Below, piece by piece: positions 1 through 5,731 of a DNA stretch of 5,872 nt. A program made the position numbers and the translations under genes. The notes under the pieces were generated by a model that saw only the letters and a list, made by a program, of their open reading frames with translations, was not told the origin of the DNA and ran no database searches. How positions within the stretch are numbered: position 1 is the stretch's first letter; the number at the start of each line of letters is the position of its first letter. The stretch is taken from the NCBI GenBank assembly GCA_017998585.1, contig JAGOCT010000124.1, positions 1 to 5,872 of the forward strand, written 5' to 3'. Source of the DNA: Candidatus Cloacimonadota bacterium (GTDB lineage Bacteria > Cloacimonadota > Cloacimonadia > Cloacimonadales > WRIO01).

Positions 1-1259
1 GCTGGCCGGAAGAGACTGAAGACCTTAAATATTTCCTGCCAACCAAACTGCTGATTACAGCCCCTGAAATCATTTATCTCTGGGTTGCCCGTATGATTAT
101 GGCAACGCTTGAATTTAAAGATATGATACCTTTTGATACGGTTTTACTTCATGGAACAGTGAGAGATGAACTTGGCAGAAAAATGAGTAAATCTTTAGGG
201 AATTCCCCTGATCCAATCGATATTATCAATGAAGTGGGAGCAGATGCACTGCGTTTTAGCATGATCTTTAACACACCAAAAGGTCAGGATACTTATTATT
301 CAAATGCGATTCTGGAAACCGGTCGTAATTTCTGTAATAAAATTTGGAATGCTTTCCGTTTTATGATCATGAATATTGAGAAAATTGATGGTCTGCCAAC
401 ACCTGATCAAATCAAACCAGATTTAGCTGATCAGTGGATTATAAGCCGATTAAATCAAGTCATCAAACAAAGTCGCGAAGATTATGAAAATCTCAGATTT
501 AATGACGCAGCTCAAAATCTGATGCAGTTTATATGGGATGATTTCTGCTCCTGGTATCTTGAAATTGCCAAAGAGAAGTTCTACTCTGATACTGATCCGG
601 TTGTTCATTTAACCACAAAGTGGGTATTGCTTGATGTGTTCCAGCAATCCATGCGATTGATTCATCCGATTATGCCTTTTATTTCTGAAGAAATATGGCA
701 ACTGATTAAACAGTATTATCCAATGGATGAAGAAGCATTGATTATTGCGCAATTCCCTTTAACAGATGAAAATAAAATCAATCATGAAATCATGAATAAT
801 ATGGCATTGATTATGGAATCAATTTCTGCAATCAGAAACCTTAGAAAACAGGTCAATCTCGCTCCTGGTCTGGAAATTGAACTAACTATCAAATGCGTTG
901 ACGACTCTCAGGTAAAATTATATGAAAATTATCAGAATTATCTGAAAAAACTGGCAAAAGTGAAAACAGCTCATGTTGGTATTGATGTTGAAAAACCAAA
1001 ATCTTCACTGGCTGCAGTGGCACAAAATGTTCAGATTTTCCTGCCTTTAGCCGGTTTAATCGATGTTGAAGCAGAAAAACAAAGACTATCAAAACAGATT
1101 GCCAAACTGGAACAGGAATTGGCTGTTATACAGAGAAAACTGGGAAATGAACAGTTTGTAAGCAATGCAAAAGAAGAAGTGGTTGCCAAAGAAAAAGAAA
1201 AAGAAGCTGAAGTAAGCGATAAACTTTCAAAAACTAAAGATATTTATAATGGATTATAA
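1..1259 (+). CDS. valS: Valyl-tRNA synthetase, C-terminal part (5' end outside window)
   Basis: Class I aminoacyl-tRNA synthetase that charges tRNA-Val with valine in the cytoplasm. The reading frame is open from base 3 (codon TGG), so the ATG at 93 is internal; W-P-E-E-T and W-V-A-R-M-I, conserved ValRS sequence, lie upstream of it. About 418 residues are present of a family length near 880, so the N-terminal half (HIGH motif, most of the editing domain) is missing. Visible parts, numbered from base 3: end of the catalytic domain with the ATP-binding K-M-S-K-S signature at residues 60-64 (bases 180-194); helical anticodon-binding domain at about 140-290; and a charged C-terminal coiled coil at about 351-415 beginning G-L-I-D-V-E-A-E, typical of the ValRS tRNA-binding arm. 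The T-A-P-E-I-I variant before W-V-A-R recalls Bacteroidota-like ValRS. Ends TAA, followed directly by a terminator. Identification is firm. Confidence 0.97.
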   Translation, partial: WPEETEDLKYFLPTKLLITAPEIIYLWVARMIMATLEFKDMIPFDTVLLHGTVRDELGRKMSKSLGNSPDPIDIINEVGADALRFSMIFNTPKGQDTYYSNAILETGRNFCNKIWNAFRFMIMNIEKIDGLPTPDQIKPDLADQWIISRLNQVIKQSREDYENLRFNDAAQNLMQFIWDDFCSWYLEIAKEKFYSDTDPVVHLTTKWVLLDVFQQSMRLIHPIMPFISEEIWQLIKQYYPMDEEALIIAQFPLTDENKINHEIMNNMALIMESISAIRNLRKQVNLAPGLEIELTIKCVDDSQVKLYENYQNYLKKLAKVKTAHVGIDVEKPKSSLAAVAQNVQIFLPLAGLIDVEAEKQRLSKQIAKLEQELAVIQRKLGNEQFVSNAKEEVVAKEKEKEAEVSDKLSKTKDIYNGL

Positions 1260-1269
1260 TTCAGACATT

Positions 1270-1296
1270 GGGCATATAGAGATATATGCCCTTTTT
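1270..1296 (+). terminator. Rho-independent terminator of valS
   Basis: A perfect inverted repeat, GGGCATAT (1270-1277) with ATATGCCC (1284-1291), is extended by the A1278-T1283 pair to a 9-bp stem closed by a GAGA (GNRA-type) loop. Five T residues follow at 1292-1296. It begins 10 bases after the valS stop and ends 9 bases before the Shine-Dalgarno of the next gene, so it should separate valS from the downstream cluster. Confidence 0.88.
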
Positions 1297-1305
1297 AAAT
1301 GTTAT

Positions 1306-1310
1306 GGAGG
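1306..1310 (+). promoter_or_regulatory. Shine-Dalgarno that sets the start of the DUF1232 gene
   Basis: GGAGG lies 6 bases before the ATG at 1317. An in-frame ATG at 1299 lies upstream of this site and inside the region just after the terminator T-tract, with no ribosome site of its own. It would add the unlikely leader M-L-W-R-N-R. The site therefore favours 1317 as the true start. Confidence 0.8.
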
Positions 1311-1316
1311 AATAGA

Positions 1317-1850
1317 ATGAGTGCAGAAGAAATCAAAACCGAAGAGTTAAATGCTGAAAACTTGAACAAAATCAATGAAAAAGTCATTAATGACGAACCC
1401 AAAAAATTGGAATTTTATGAAAAACTCAGAAAACGTTTTGGAGATAAACTCCCCAGATCAAAAGATCCCTCCAAAATTCAAATCTCTGATTTTTTGTTCG
1501 CATTACCTGATTTTTTTATTCTGTTGACAAGACTATTTATTGATAAACGTATTCCTGCTACCCGAAAAGTATTTTTAGGTTCAATTATCGGATATCTGAT
1601 TTTGCCTATAGATATTATTCCTGATTTCATCCCTATTTTAGGCTATGTAGATGATCTGGTATTAGTTGTTCTGGCACTTGATCAGGTATTGATTGAAACC
1701 GATGAACAGGTGATTCGTGATAACTGGAGCGGTAAGAAGAATGTGATTGAACTGATTCGTTCTATTACTCATTTGATTCAGACCAAGCTCAATAATCCAG
1801 CCATTAATGCCGTAAAAACCTTCTTTAAAAAGGTTTCCGGAGCAAAATAA
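1317..1850 (+). CDS. DUF1232 (YkvA-like) membrane-associated protein
   Basis: A 177-residue protein of the DUF1232 family, whose biochemical role is not established. The family core lies at about residues 79-125: a basic stretch (R-I-P-A-T-R-K), a hydrophobic helix, the hallmark P-I-D-I-I-P-D-F-I-P sequence at about 97-106, then G-Y-V-D-D (109-113) and a second hydrophobic helix. Two acidic residues near the end of each helix are characteristic. The first 55 residues are highly charged and probably disordered or a coiled coil; the tail is basic and amphipathic. The start at 1317 is chosen from the GGAGG upstream. Its TAA overlaps the rdgB ATG by one base (TAATG), which implies translational coupling, although no functional link to RdgB is known to me. 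Family assignment is confident; function is unknown. Confidence 0.88.
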   Translation: MSAEEIKTEELNAENLNKINEKVINDEPKKLEFYEKLRKRFGDKLPRSKDPSKIQISDFLFALPDFFILLTRLFIDKRIPATRKVFLGSIIGYLILPIDIIPDFIPILGYVDDLVLVVLALDQVLIETDEQVIRDNWSGKKNVIELIRSITHLIQTKLNNPAINAVKTFFKKVSGAK

Positions 1851-2443
1851 TGAAATTACTTGTTGCCACAAAAAACAGACATAAATTTGAAGAAATTAAA
1901 TCAATTCTTTCTGAATTGAATATTGAACTGATATGTGCGGCTGATATTGAAAATCTGCCTGATACGATTGAGGATAGAGATACAATTGAGGGTAATTCCA
2001 TAAAAAAAGCCAGAGAAGCTGCCCTTTTTACCCATATTCCTGCCATTGCGGATGATACCGGTTTTTTTGTCAGTGCGCTTAATGACGAACCGGGTGTTTT
2101 TGCTGCCCGATATGCCGGTGAGAATTGCACTTATGCTGATAATGTCAATAAAATGCTGAAAAATATGGAAGGCATCAGTAATCGGGAAGCCCGGTTTGAA
2201 ACGGTAGTTAGCCTTGCTTTTCCTGATAAAGAGGATGTGATTACACGCAAAGGAATTATCAACGGCTATTTACTGGGAACCCAGCGGGGTCATTCAGGCT
2301 TTGGATATGATCCCATTTTTGTACCGGAAGGTTTAGATAAAACATTTGCCGAACTCTCTGACGATGAAAAAAATCAGATCAGTCATCGTGCCAGAGCTTT
2401 TCAGGCGATATTGCCGGTACTAAAAGAATTATTTGATAAATAA
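1850..2443 (+). CDS. rdgB: XTP/dITP diphosphatase (RdgB/HAM1 family)
   Basis: Hydrolyses non-canonical purine nucleoside triphosphates (dITP, XTP, ITP) to monophosphate and pyrophosphate in the cytoplasm, keeping deaminated purines out of nucleic acids. At 197 residues it is full length for the family. Motifs: A-T-K-N with K12 and E15 near the N-terminus; K53 in the second motif; A-D-D-T-G at 67-71 with D69 in the place of the catalytic aspartate; P-G-V-F-A-A-R-Y-A-G at 81-90; G-F-G-Y-D-P at 150-155; and I-S-H-R-A-R-A at 177-183. Two deviations from the E. coli-type consensus are seen: G48 where Glu usually precedes Asn, and D-D-T instead of D-D-S. I recall both in Bacteroidota homologues. 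GGAG at 1839-1842 lies 7 bases before the ATG, inside the upstream gene, and the start overlaps that gene's stop. Assignment is firm; activity is inferred. Confidence 0.95.
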   Translation: MKLLVATKNRHKFEEIKSILSELNIELICAADIENLPDTIEDRDTIEGNSIKKAREAALFTHIPAIADDTGFFVSALNDEPGVFAARYAGENCTYADNVNKMLKNMEGISNREARFETVVSLAFPDKEDVITRKGIINGYLLGTQRGHSGFGYDPIFVPEGLDKTFAELSDDEKNQISHRARAFQAILPVLKELFDK

Positions 2444-2455
2444 GTCAGGTGCTGT

Positions 2456-3127
2456 ATGAAACATTTTATCAGTCTTATCATAATCCTGATCTTTATTGGT
2501 TCTCTGTCTGCTGAGATCATTCAGGGGAAAGTCATTGCTGTTAAAGACGGTGATACCATAGAAATTTTGTTTAAAGGGAAACCTGAAAGAATCAGGCTTT
2601 ATGCGGTTGATTGTCCTGAAAAGAATCAGGATTTTGGTTCAAAAGCCCGTCAATTTACTTCTGAATTAGTCTTTAATAAGACTGTCAAAGCAGATGTAAT
2701 AAATAAAGATATGTATGGTCGTTCAGTTGCAGAAGTCTTTCTTCCGGATGGACGTTCTCTTAATCGTGAACTGATTAAAAACGGTTATGCATGGCATTAT
2801 AAAGAATACAGCAAAGATGAGAGCCTCACTCAATTAGAAAATGAAGCCAGAGAGCAAAATAAAGGCTTATGGACTGATAAAAATGCACAGGCACCGTGGG
2901 AATTCAGAAAAGAACAGAAGAACGGAAAAATGAATAAGCCTTCGGTTAATAAACCAGGCTTAACACTTAAAAGGGGCGCTTATGTTGCCTCAAAGAAGTC
3001 AAAAAAGTTCCATCGTTCTTCTTGTAAATGGGTAAAAAAAATACCAAAACAAAACAGAATTTATTTTAATAAAAATATTGACGCCAAAAATGAAGGTTAC
3101 GAACCCTGTGCGGATTGCAAACCCTGA
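2456..3127 (+). CDS. Exported thermonuclease-like (SNase) protein with C-terminal Cys/His module
   Basis: A 223-residue predicted secreted or periplasmic Ca2+-dependent phosphodiesterase that would cleave DNA/RNA. Residues 1-19 form a signal peptide (K3, a hydrophobic run, then S-L-S-A before E20). Residues 20-150 form the SNase fold. The staphylococcal nuclease active-site pattern is complete with matching spacing: D31-G-D33-T, R47, D52, E55 in V-D-C-P-E, and R89 in D-M-Y-G-R. A basic linker (151-172) leads to a C-terminal module at 173-223 beginning A-Y-V-A-S-K, with H186-x3-C190 and C218-x2-C221, a likely metal-binding or disulfide cluster found at the ends of other SNase-type proteins. 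The 12-base gap after rdgB suggests the same transcript; the ribosome site (AGGT, 2447-2450) is weak. The stop is followed by two more in-frame stops. Nuclease family is firm; substrate and the role of the Cys module are unknown. Confidence 0.92.
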   Translation: MKHFISLIIILIFIGSLSAEIIQGKVIAVKDGDTIEILFKGKPERIRLYAVDCPEKNQDFGSKARQFTSELVFNKTVKADVINKDMYGRSVAEVFLPDGRSLNRELIKNGYAWHYKEYSKDESLTQLENEAREQNKGLWTDKNAQAPWEFRKEQKNGKMNKPSVNKPGLTLKRGAYVASKKSKKFHRSSCKWVKKIPKQNRIYFNKNIDAKNEGYEPCADCKP

Positions 3128-3133
3128 TGATAA

Positions 3134-3208
3134 TGTAGAGACACGATTAATCGCGTCTGTACGGGGTGGCACGTACTACAAGCGTCTCGTTTGTAGCCTG
3201 TCTCTACA
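3134..3208. repeat. Palindrome-rich intergenic element (REP/MITE-like candidate)
   Basis: The 102 bases between the convergent genes hold nested inverted repeats. A perfect 9-base outer pair, TGTAGAGAC (3134-3142) and GTCTCTACA (3200-3208), encloses two hairpins. Hairpin 1 (3135-3162) is a 28-base imperfect palindrome centred on CGATTAATCG with 12 of 14 positions paired. Hairpin 2 (3176-3196) pairs CTACAAGCG with CGTTTGTAG around a 3-base loop, with one G-T wobble. A GTACG/CGTAC pair (3159-3163, 3172-3176) and CCTG/CAGG (3197-3200, 3211-3214) add to the structure. By hand count about 52% of 3134-3229 is G or C, clearly above the genes on either side. There is no open frame, no transposase and no T-tract. 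Its limits are uncertain; the right end may reach about 3232. It resembles short dispersed palindromic repeats, but copy number cannot be judged here. Confidence 0.7.
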
Positions 3209-3229
3209 AGCAGGATGCTCGCAGTACGA

Positions 3230-4501
3230 TTATTGAGCCTGATTCCTAAATTTTTCTCTGATCTTTTCACGAATCAATGGCAGTTTAAAATGCAGGATAA
3301 ATGAACCTAAGAAGCATAATGAACCTGACAGGAATAAAGTTTTTTCAACGCCGATACTCTTTGATATTGTACCTACCAATAAGCTGCCAATGGGCATAAA
3401 TGATAAAAATGACATTGAATAGATTCCCATGACTCTTCCTCTTTTATCGGCATCCACAATATTTTGAATAATCGTATTGGAACCGGCCATTTGCATCATC
3501 ATACCACAACCAGCGACAAAAACCAGAAAGAGACTTAAATAAAAGATTTTGGAAAATGATACAATTATCAGGCAGATGGCAGCAATATGCCCCATATTGG
3601 TGATGATTGAACCTAAGCCCTTTAAATGTTTTCTGGAAGCCAGATAAACCGCTCCACACAATGCACCTGCACCGATTCCGGACATCAGGTAACCAAGTGT
3701 TTTTGCATCACCTTTAAAAACTTCTCTCGCATAGTAGGGTAGTAAAACGGTATATGAAGAACCCAGCAAAGTGAATATACTGACATTGATGAGCAGATAG
3801 CGGATCGGTTGAAACTGAATCACATAAGAAAAGCCTTCTTTAAAATTTTGGATAAAATGCCCTTTTGAGATATGTTGAATGCTTGCATGTATCCGCATAT
3901 TAAATAAGGATATAAGTACCGCTATGTAAGAAAGTCCGTTAATCAGAAAACAATATGCTTCTCCAAACTGAGCAACCATAAATCCTGCGATTCCCGGACC
4001 AATCAGTCTGGCACCATTAAACATTGCAGAGTTTAAGGCAATTGCATTACCGATTTCCTCTTTTTTATCGACCATATCAAAGATAAACGAATGTCTGACT
4101 GGTGACTCAAATGCTTCTATAACGCCTAAAAAGACACTTAACAAAAGGATTTGCCAGATTTGAACATCTGAATAAAATACCAAAGCACTTAAACTTAATG
4201 CCTGAATCATGGAGCATGTTTGCGATACTTTCAGTATTTTATGCCGGGAATATTTATCTGCGATCACTCCTGCAAAAGGGGTTATAACCAAGGAGGGTAT
4301 ATGTCCAACGAAACCAATCAGCCCCAGCCAAAAAACAGAATCTGTGATTCTGTAAATCAACCAGCTTAAAGCGGTTCTTTGAATCCATGTGCCTATCAGG
4401 GAAGTGCCCTGCCCAAAAAAATACAAAGAGTAGTTTCTGTTTTTAAACCCTCTGAATATATTAAAAAAACGTTCTATAAACTGATTGAGTTTTTCTGACA
4501 T
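3230..4501 (-). CDS. MFS transporter, EntS-like / MFS_3 efflux type
   Basis: A 423-residue inner-membrane secondary transporter, probably an H+-driven exporter; the substrate cannot be told from sequence. Many hydrophobic segments fit 12 helices with a central cytoplasmic loop at about residues 203-228. Family landmarks: N-R-N-Y-S-L-Y-F-F-G-Q and S-L-I-G-T-W-I-Q at 21-41; motif A in the loop between helices 2 and 3 (G-V-I-A-D-K-Y-S-R-H-K, 78-88); L-N-S-A-M-F-N-G-A-R-L-I-G-P at 156-169; G-E-A-Y-C-F-L-I-N at 180-188; and R-G-R-V-M-G-I-Y at 354-361. These match the enterobactin-exporter/macrolide-efflux-like branch. AGAGG (4510-4506) precedes the ATG by 4 bases and overlaps the last bases of the upstream phosphoesterase gene, whose stop lies 9 bases before this start, so the two are probably co-transcribed. 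The stop codon abuts the palindromic element. Family is firm; substrate unknown. Confidence 0.93.
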   Translation of the reverse strand: MSEKLNQFIERFFNIFRGFKNRNYSLYFFGQGTSLIGTWIQRTALSWLIYRITDSVFWLGLIGFVGHIPSLVITPFAGVIADKYSRHKILKVSQTCSMIQALSLSALVFYSDVQIWQILLLSVFLGVIEAFESPVRHSFIFDMVDKKEEIGNAIALNSAMFNGARLIGPGIAGFMVAQFGEAYCFLINGLSYIAVLISLFNMRIHASIQHISKGHFIQNFKEGFSYVIQFQPIRYLLINVSIFTLLGSSYTVLLPYYAREVFKGDAKTLGYLMSGIGAGALCGAVYLASRKHLKGLGSIITNMGHIAAICLIIVSFSKIFYLSLFLVFVAGCGMMMQMAGSNTIIQNIVDADKRGRVMGIYSMSFLSFMPIGSLLVGTISKSIGVEKTLFLSGSLCFLGSFILHFKLPLIREKIREKFRNQAQ

Positions 4502-4510
4502 AAAGCCTCT

Positions 4511-5656
4511 TTATTCAATGATAAAAATGATTAATTCCGGTTGACTGCCTGTTCTGACAGGAGGTCCCCAAAAACCAAACCCACTGGAAACGTAGTAGTA
4601 TTTGTTTTCTTTGAATTGTAATCCATAGCTGTTATCAAACAGTTTTTGGGTAATAAAATTGAAGGGAAACAATTGACCATGATGCGTGTGTCCTGACAAA
4701 AAAAGATCAATTGGATAATCCTTGCCTTCGATTCGGCTTTTGGGCTGATGATCAATTAATATGGTAAACAGACTGTCTGATTCCGGTCTGATTAATTCCT
4801 GTAAATCTGCTCTTTTCTTTTGAAAAAACCGTTCGGCAGATAAGTCATCACGACCGATTATGACCAGTTGATTATCTATGATGACTGAAGAATCAGACAG
4901 AATGTCAATATGATAGTTTTTAAAATGATTAATGGCACTATCTAAACTGCCTATGTATTCATGATTTCCAAAGACAGTAAAAACACCGTGTCGACTTCTG
5001 ATATTTTTTAATAAATCACCGCTATCATGATAAGCCAAGTGCGCCACATCCTCTGTAAATACGTCACCCCCAAACAACATGAGATCGACATCCGCTTTGT
5101 TTACTTCATCTACGAGCGTTTTTATGGCATCGGGGAAAAACAGATCATTGATATGTAAATCAGAAGCGTAAGCGATCTTCCATGGTTTTGATAATTTATT
5201 TTTCCCTAAATGATGATTTTTAAGATGGATTTCTTTCACTTTGGGTTTGCCTGCATTTAAATATCCAAAAGCGATAAAACCAGATATCAATAAAACCATA
5301 AAACCAGATAAATAGAATCTAAAATTATTGATTGATAATATATATCTCAGGTAGTTTGGCGATATGATTCGAATAAGTATCAAAATGCTGTCATATATAA
5401 GTAAAAGTAAGAAACTGTAAACCATTACAGCCAGCCATATTGAACCAATTTGACCCAGAAACTTGACCCATGTCGTAGGATAAATTCTATCAACAGTCCT
5501 GTAAATAAAATATGAGGAAGATAAAACAAAAAATAGAAGAATAAATATCTTTTTCCCTGCAAAGTTAAATTTAAAAACACTGATTATATGCCTGTAGATA
5601 TAATAATTTATTGAAAAATAAATGCTTAAAACAATACTAAAGAATAACAAAAACAC
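4511..5656 (-). CDS. Membrane-anchored metallophosphoesterase (calcineurin-like, YkuE/YaeI/LpxG-like)
   Basis: A 381-residue protein with an N-terminal membrane part and a C-terminal dinuclear-metal phosphoesterase domain. Four hydrophobic segments lie at about residues 1-24, 36-54, 66-97 and 113-132. The catalytic domain starts near 158 and has the full motif set: D166-x-H168, G-G-D198, G-N231-H232-E233, D-H303-Q-P, and G-H323-T-H325-H-G. The ending W-G-P-P-V-R then P-E-L-I is typical of YkuE/YaeI-type enzymes. Relatives act on cell-wall or lipid phosphoesters, and LpxG of chlamydiae cleaves UDP-diacylglucosamine in lipid A synthesis; which substrate applies here is unknown. The GTG start is chosen because AAGGAG lies 5 bases upstream; an ATG two bases earlier is out of frame. 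The membrane part is strongly AT-rich, as expected for Phe/Ile/Leu/Tyr codons. An MFS transporter gene follows 9 bases downstream. Family is firm; substrate open. Confidence 0.93.
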   Translation of the reverse strand: MFLLFFSIVLSIYFSINYYIYRHIISVFKFNFAGKKIFILLFFVLSSSYFIYRTVDRIYPTTWVKFLGQIGSIWLAVMVYSFLLLLIYDSILILIRIISPNYLRYILSINNFRFYLSGFMVLLISGFIAFGYLNAGKPKVKEIHLKNHHLGKNKLSKPWKIAYASDLHINDLFFPDAIKTLVDEVNKADVDLMLFGGDVFTEDVAHLAYHDSGDLLKNIRSRHGVFTVFGNHEYIGSLDSAINHFKNYHIDILSDSSVIIDNQLVIIGRDDLSAERFFQKKRADLQELIRPESDSLFTILIDHQPKSRIEGKDYPIDLFLSGHTHHGQLFPFNFITQKLFDNSYGLQFKENKYYYVSSGFGFWGPPVRTGSQPELIIFIIE

Positions 5657-5661
5657 ATATT

Positions 5662-5667
5662 CTCCTT
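5662..5667 (-). promoter_or_regulatory. Shine-Dalgarno of the metallophosphoesterase gene
   Basis: AAGGAG on the minus strand stands 5 bases before the in-frame GTG (5656-5654) and only 3 bases before an out-of-frame ATG (5658-5656). The spacing favours the GTG. The ATG frame would stop after 10 codons. Confidence 0.78.
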
Positions 5668-5690
5668 AACAAAACAAGAAGGATGATGAT

Positions 5691-5721
5691 AAAGAACACA
5701 CTCCCTCTGCAGAGAGAGTGT
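5691..5721 (-). terminator. Terminator downstream of the M42 peptidase gene
   Basis: A 24-base near-perfect palindrome (5698-5721) has arms ACACTC/GAGTGT around CTCTGCAGAG. The one imperfect position is C-A on the plus strand but a U-G wobble on the minus strand, so the minus RNA forms an uninterrupted 10-bp stem with a UGCA loop. On that strand it is followed, after one G, by TTCTTT. It starts 10 bases after the peptidase stop. The T-tract is broken, so termination may be partial and some readthrough into the phosphoesterase gene is possible. Confidence 0.68.
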
Positions 5722-5731
5722 ATATGATTAA

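Noticed and set aside
93..95. ATG at 93 as the start of the first gene
   Set aside because: The frame is open to the left edge and encodes conserved ValRS residues before this codon, so it is an internal methionine.
889..1092. Minus-strand open frame of 67 codons inside valS
   Set aside because: It lies fully opposite the conserved valS coding sequence and shows no recognisable family or ribosome site.
1245..1260. Two TATAAT hexamers (1245-1250 and 1255-1260) as a promoter for the DUF1232 cluster
   Set aside because: They fall in the last codons and the stop of valS in AT-rich DNA, and no convincing -35 box is found at the right spacing. A promoter here is plausible because a terminator follows valS, but the sequence alone does not support one.
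1299..1316. Upstream in-frame ATG at 1299 for the DUF1232 gene
   Set aside because: It lies before the GGAGG ribosome site and just after the terminator T-tract, with no site of its own; the ATG at 1317 is well placed.
1825..2130. Minus-strand open frame of 101 codons opposite rdgB
   Set aside because: It is antisense to the conserved first motifs of rdgB, and its composition looks like an accidental shadow frame.
3176..3210. Classical bidirectional Rho-independent terminator between the convergent genes
   Set aside because: The hairpins lack a following T-tract on either strand, so intrinsic termination is not supported although the position would suit it.
3128..3229. CRISPR array or tRNA gene in the intergenic gap
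   Set aside because: There are no regularly spaced direct repeats, and the hairpins do not form a cloverleaf with conserved T-loop bases.
3444..3659. Second minus-strand frame inside the MFS gene
   Set aside because: It is a shifted frame within well-conserved transporter sequence; there is no sign that a frameshift joins it to the main frame.
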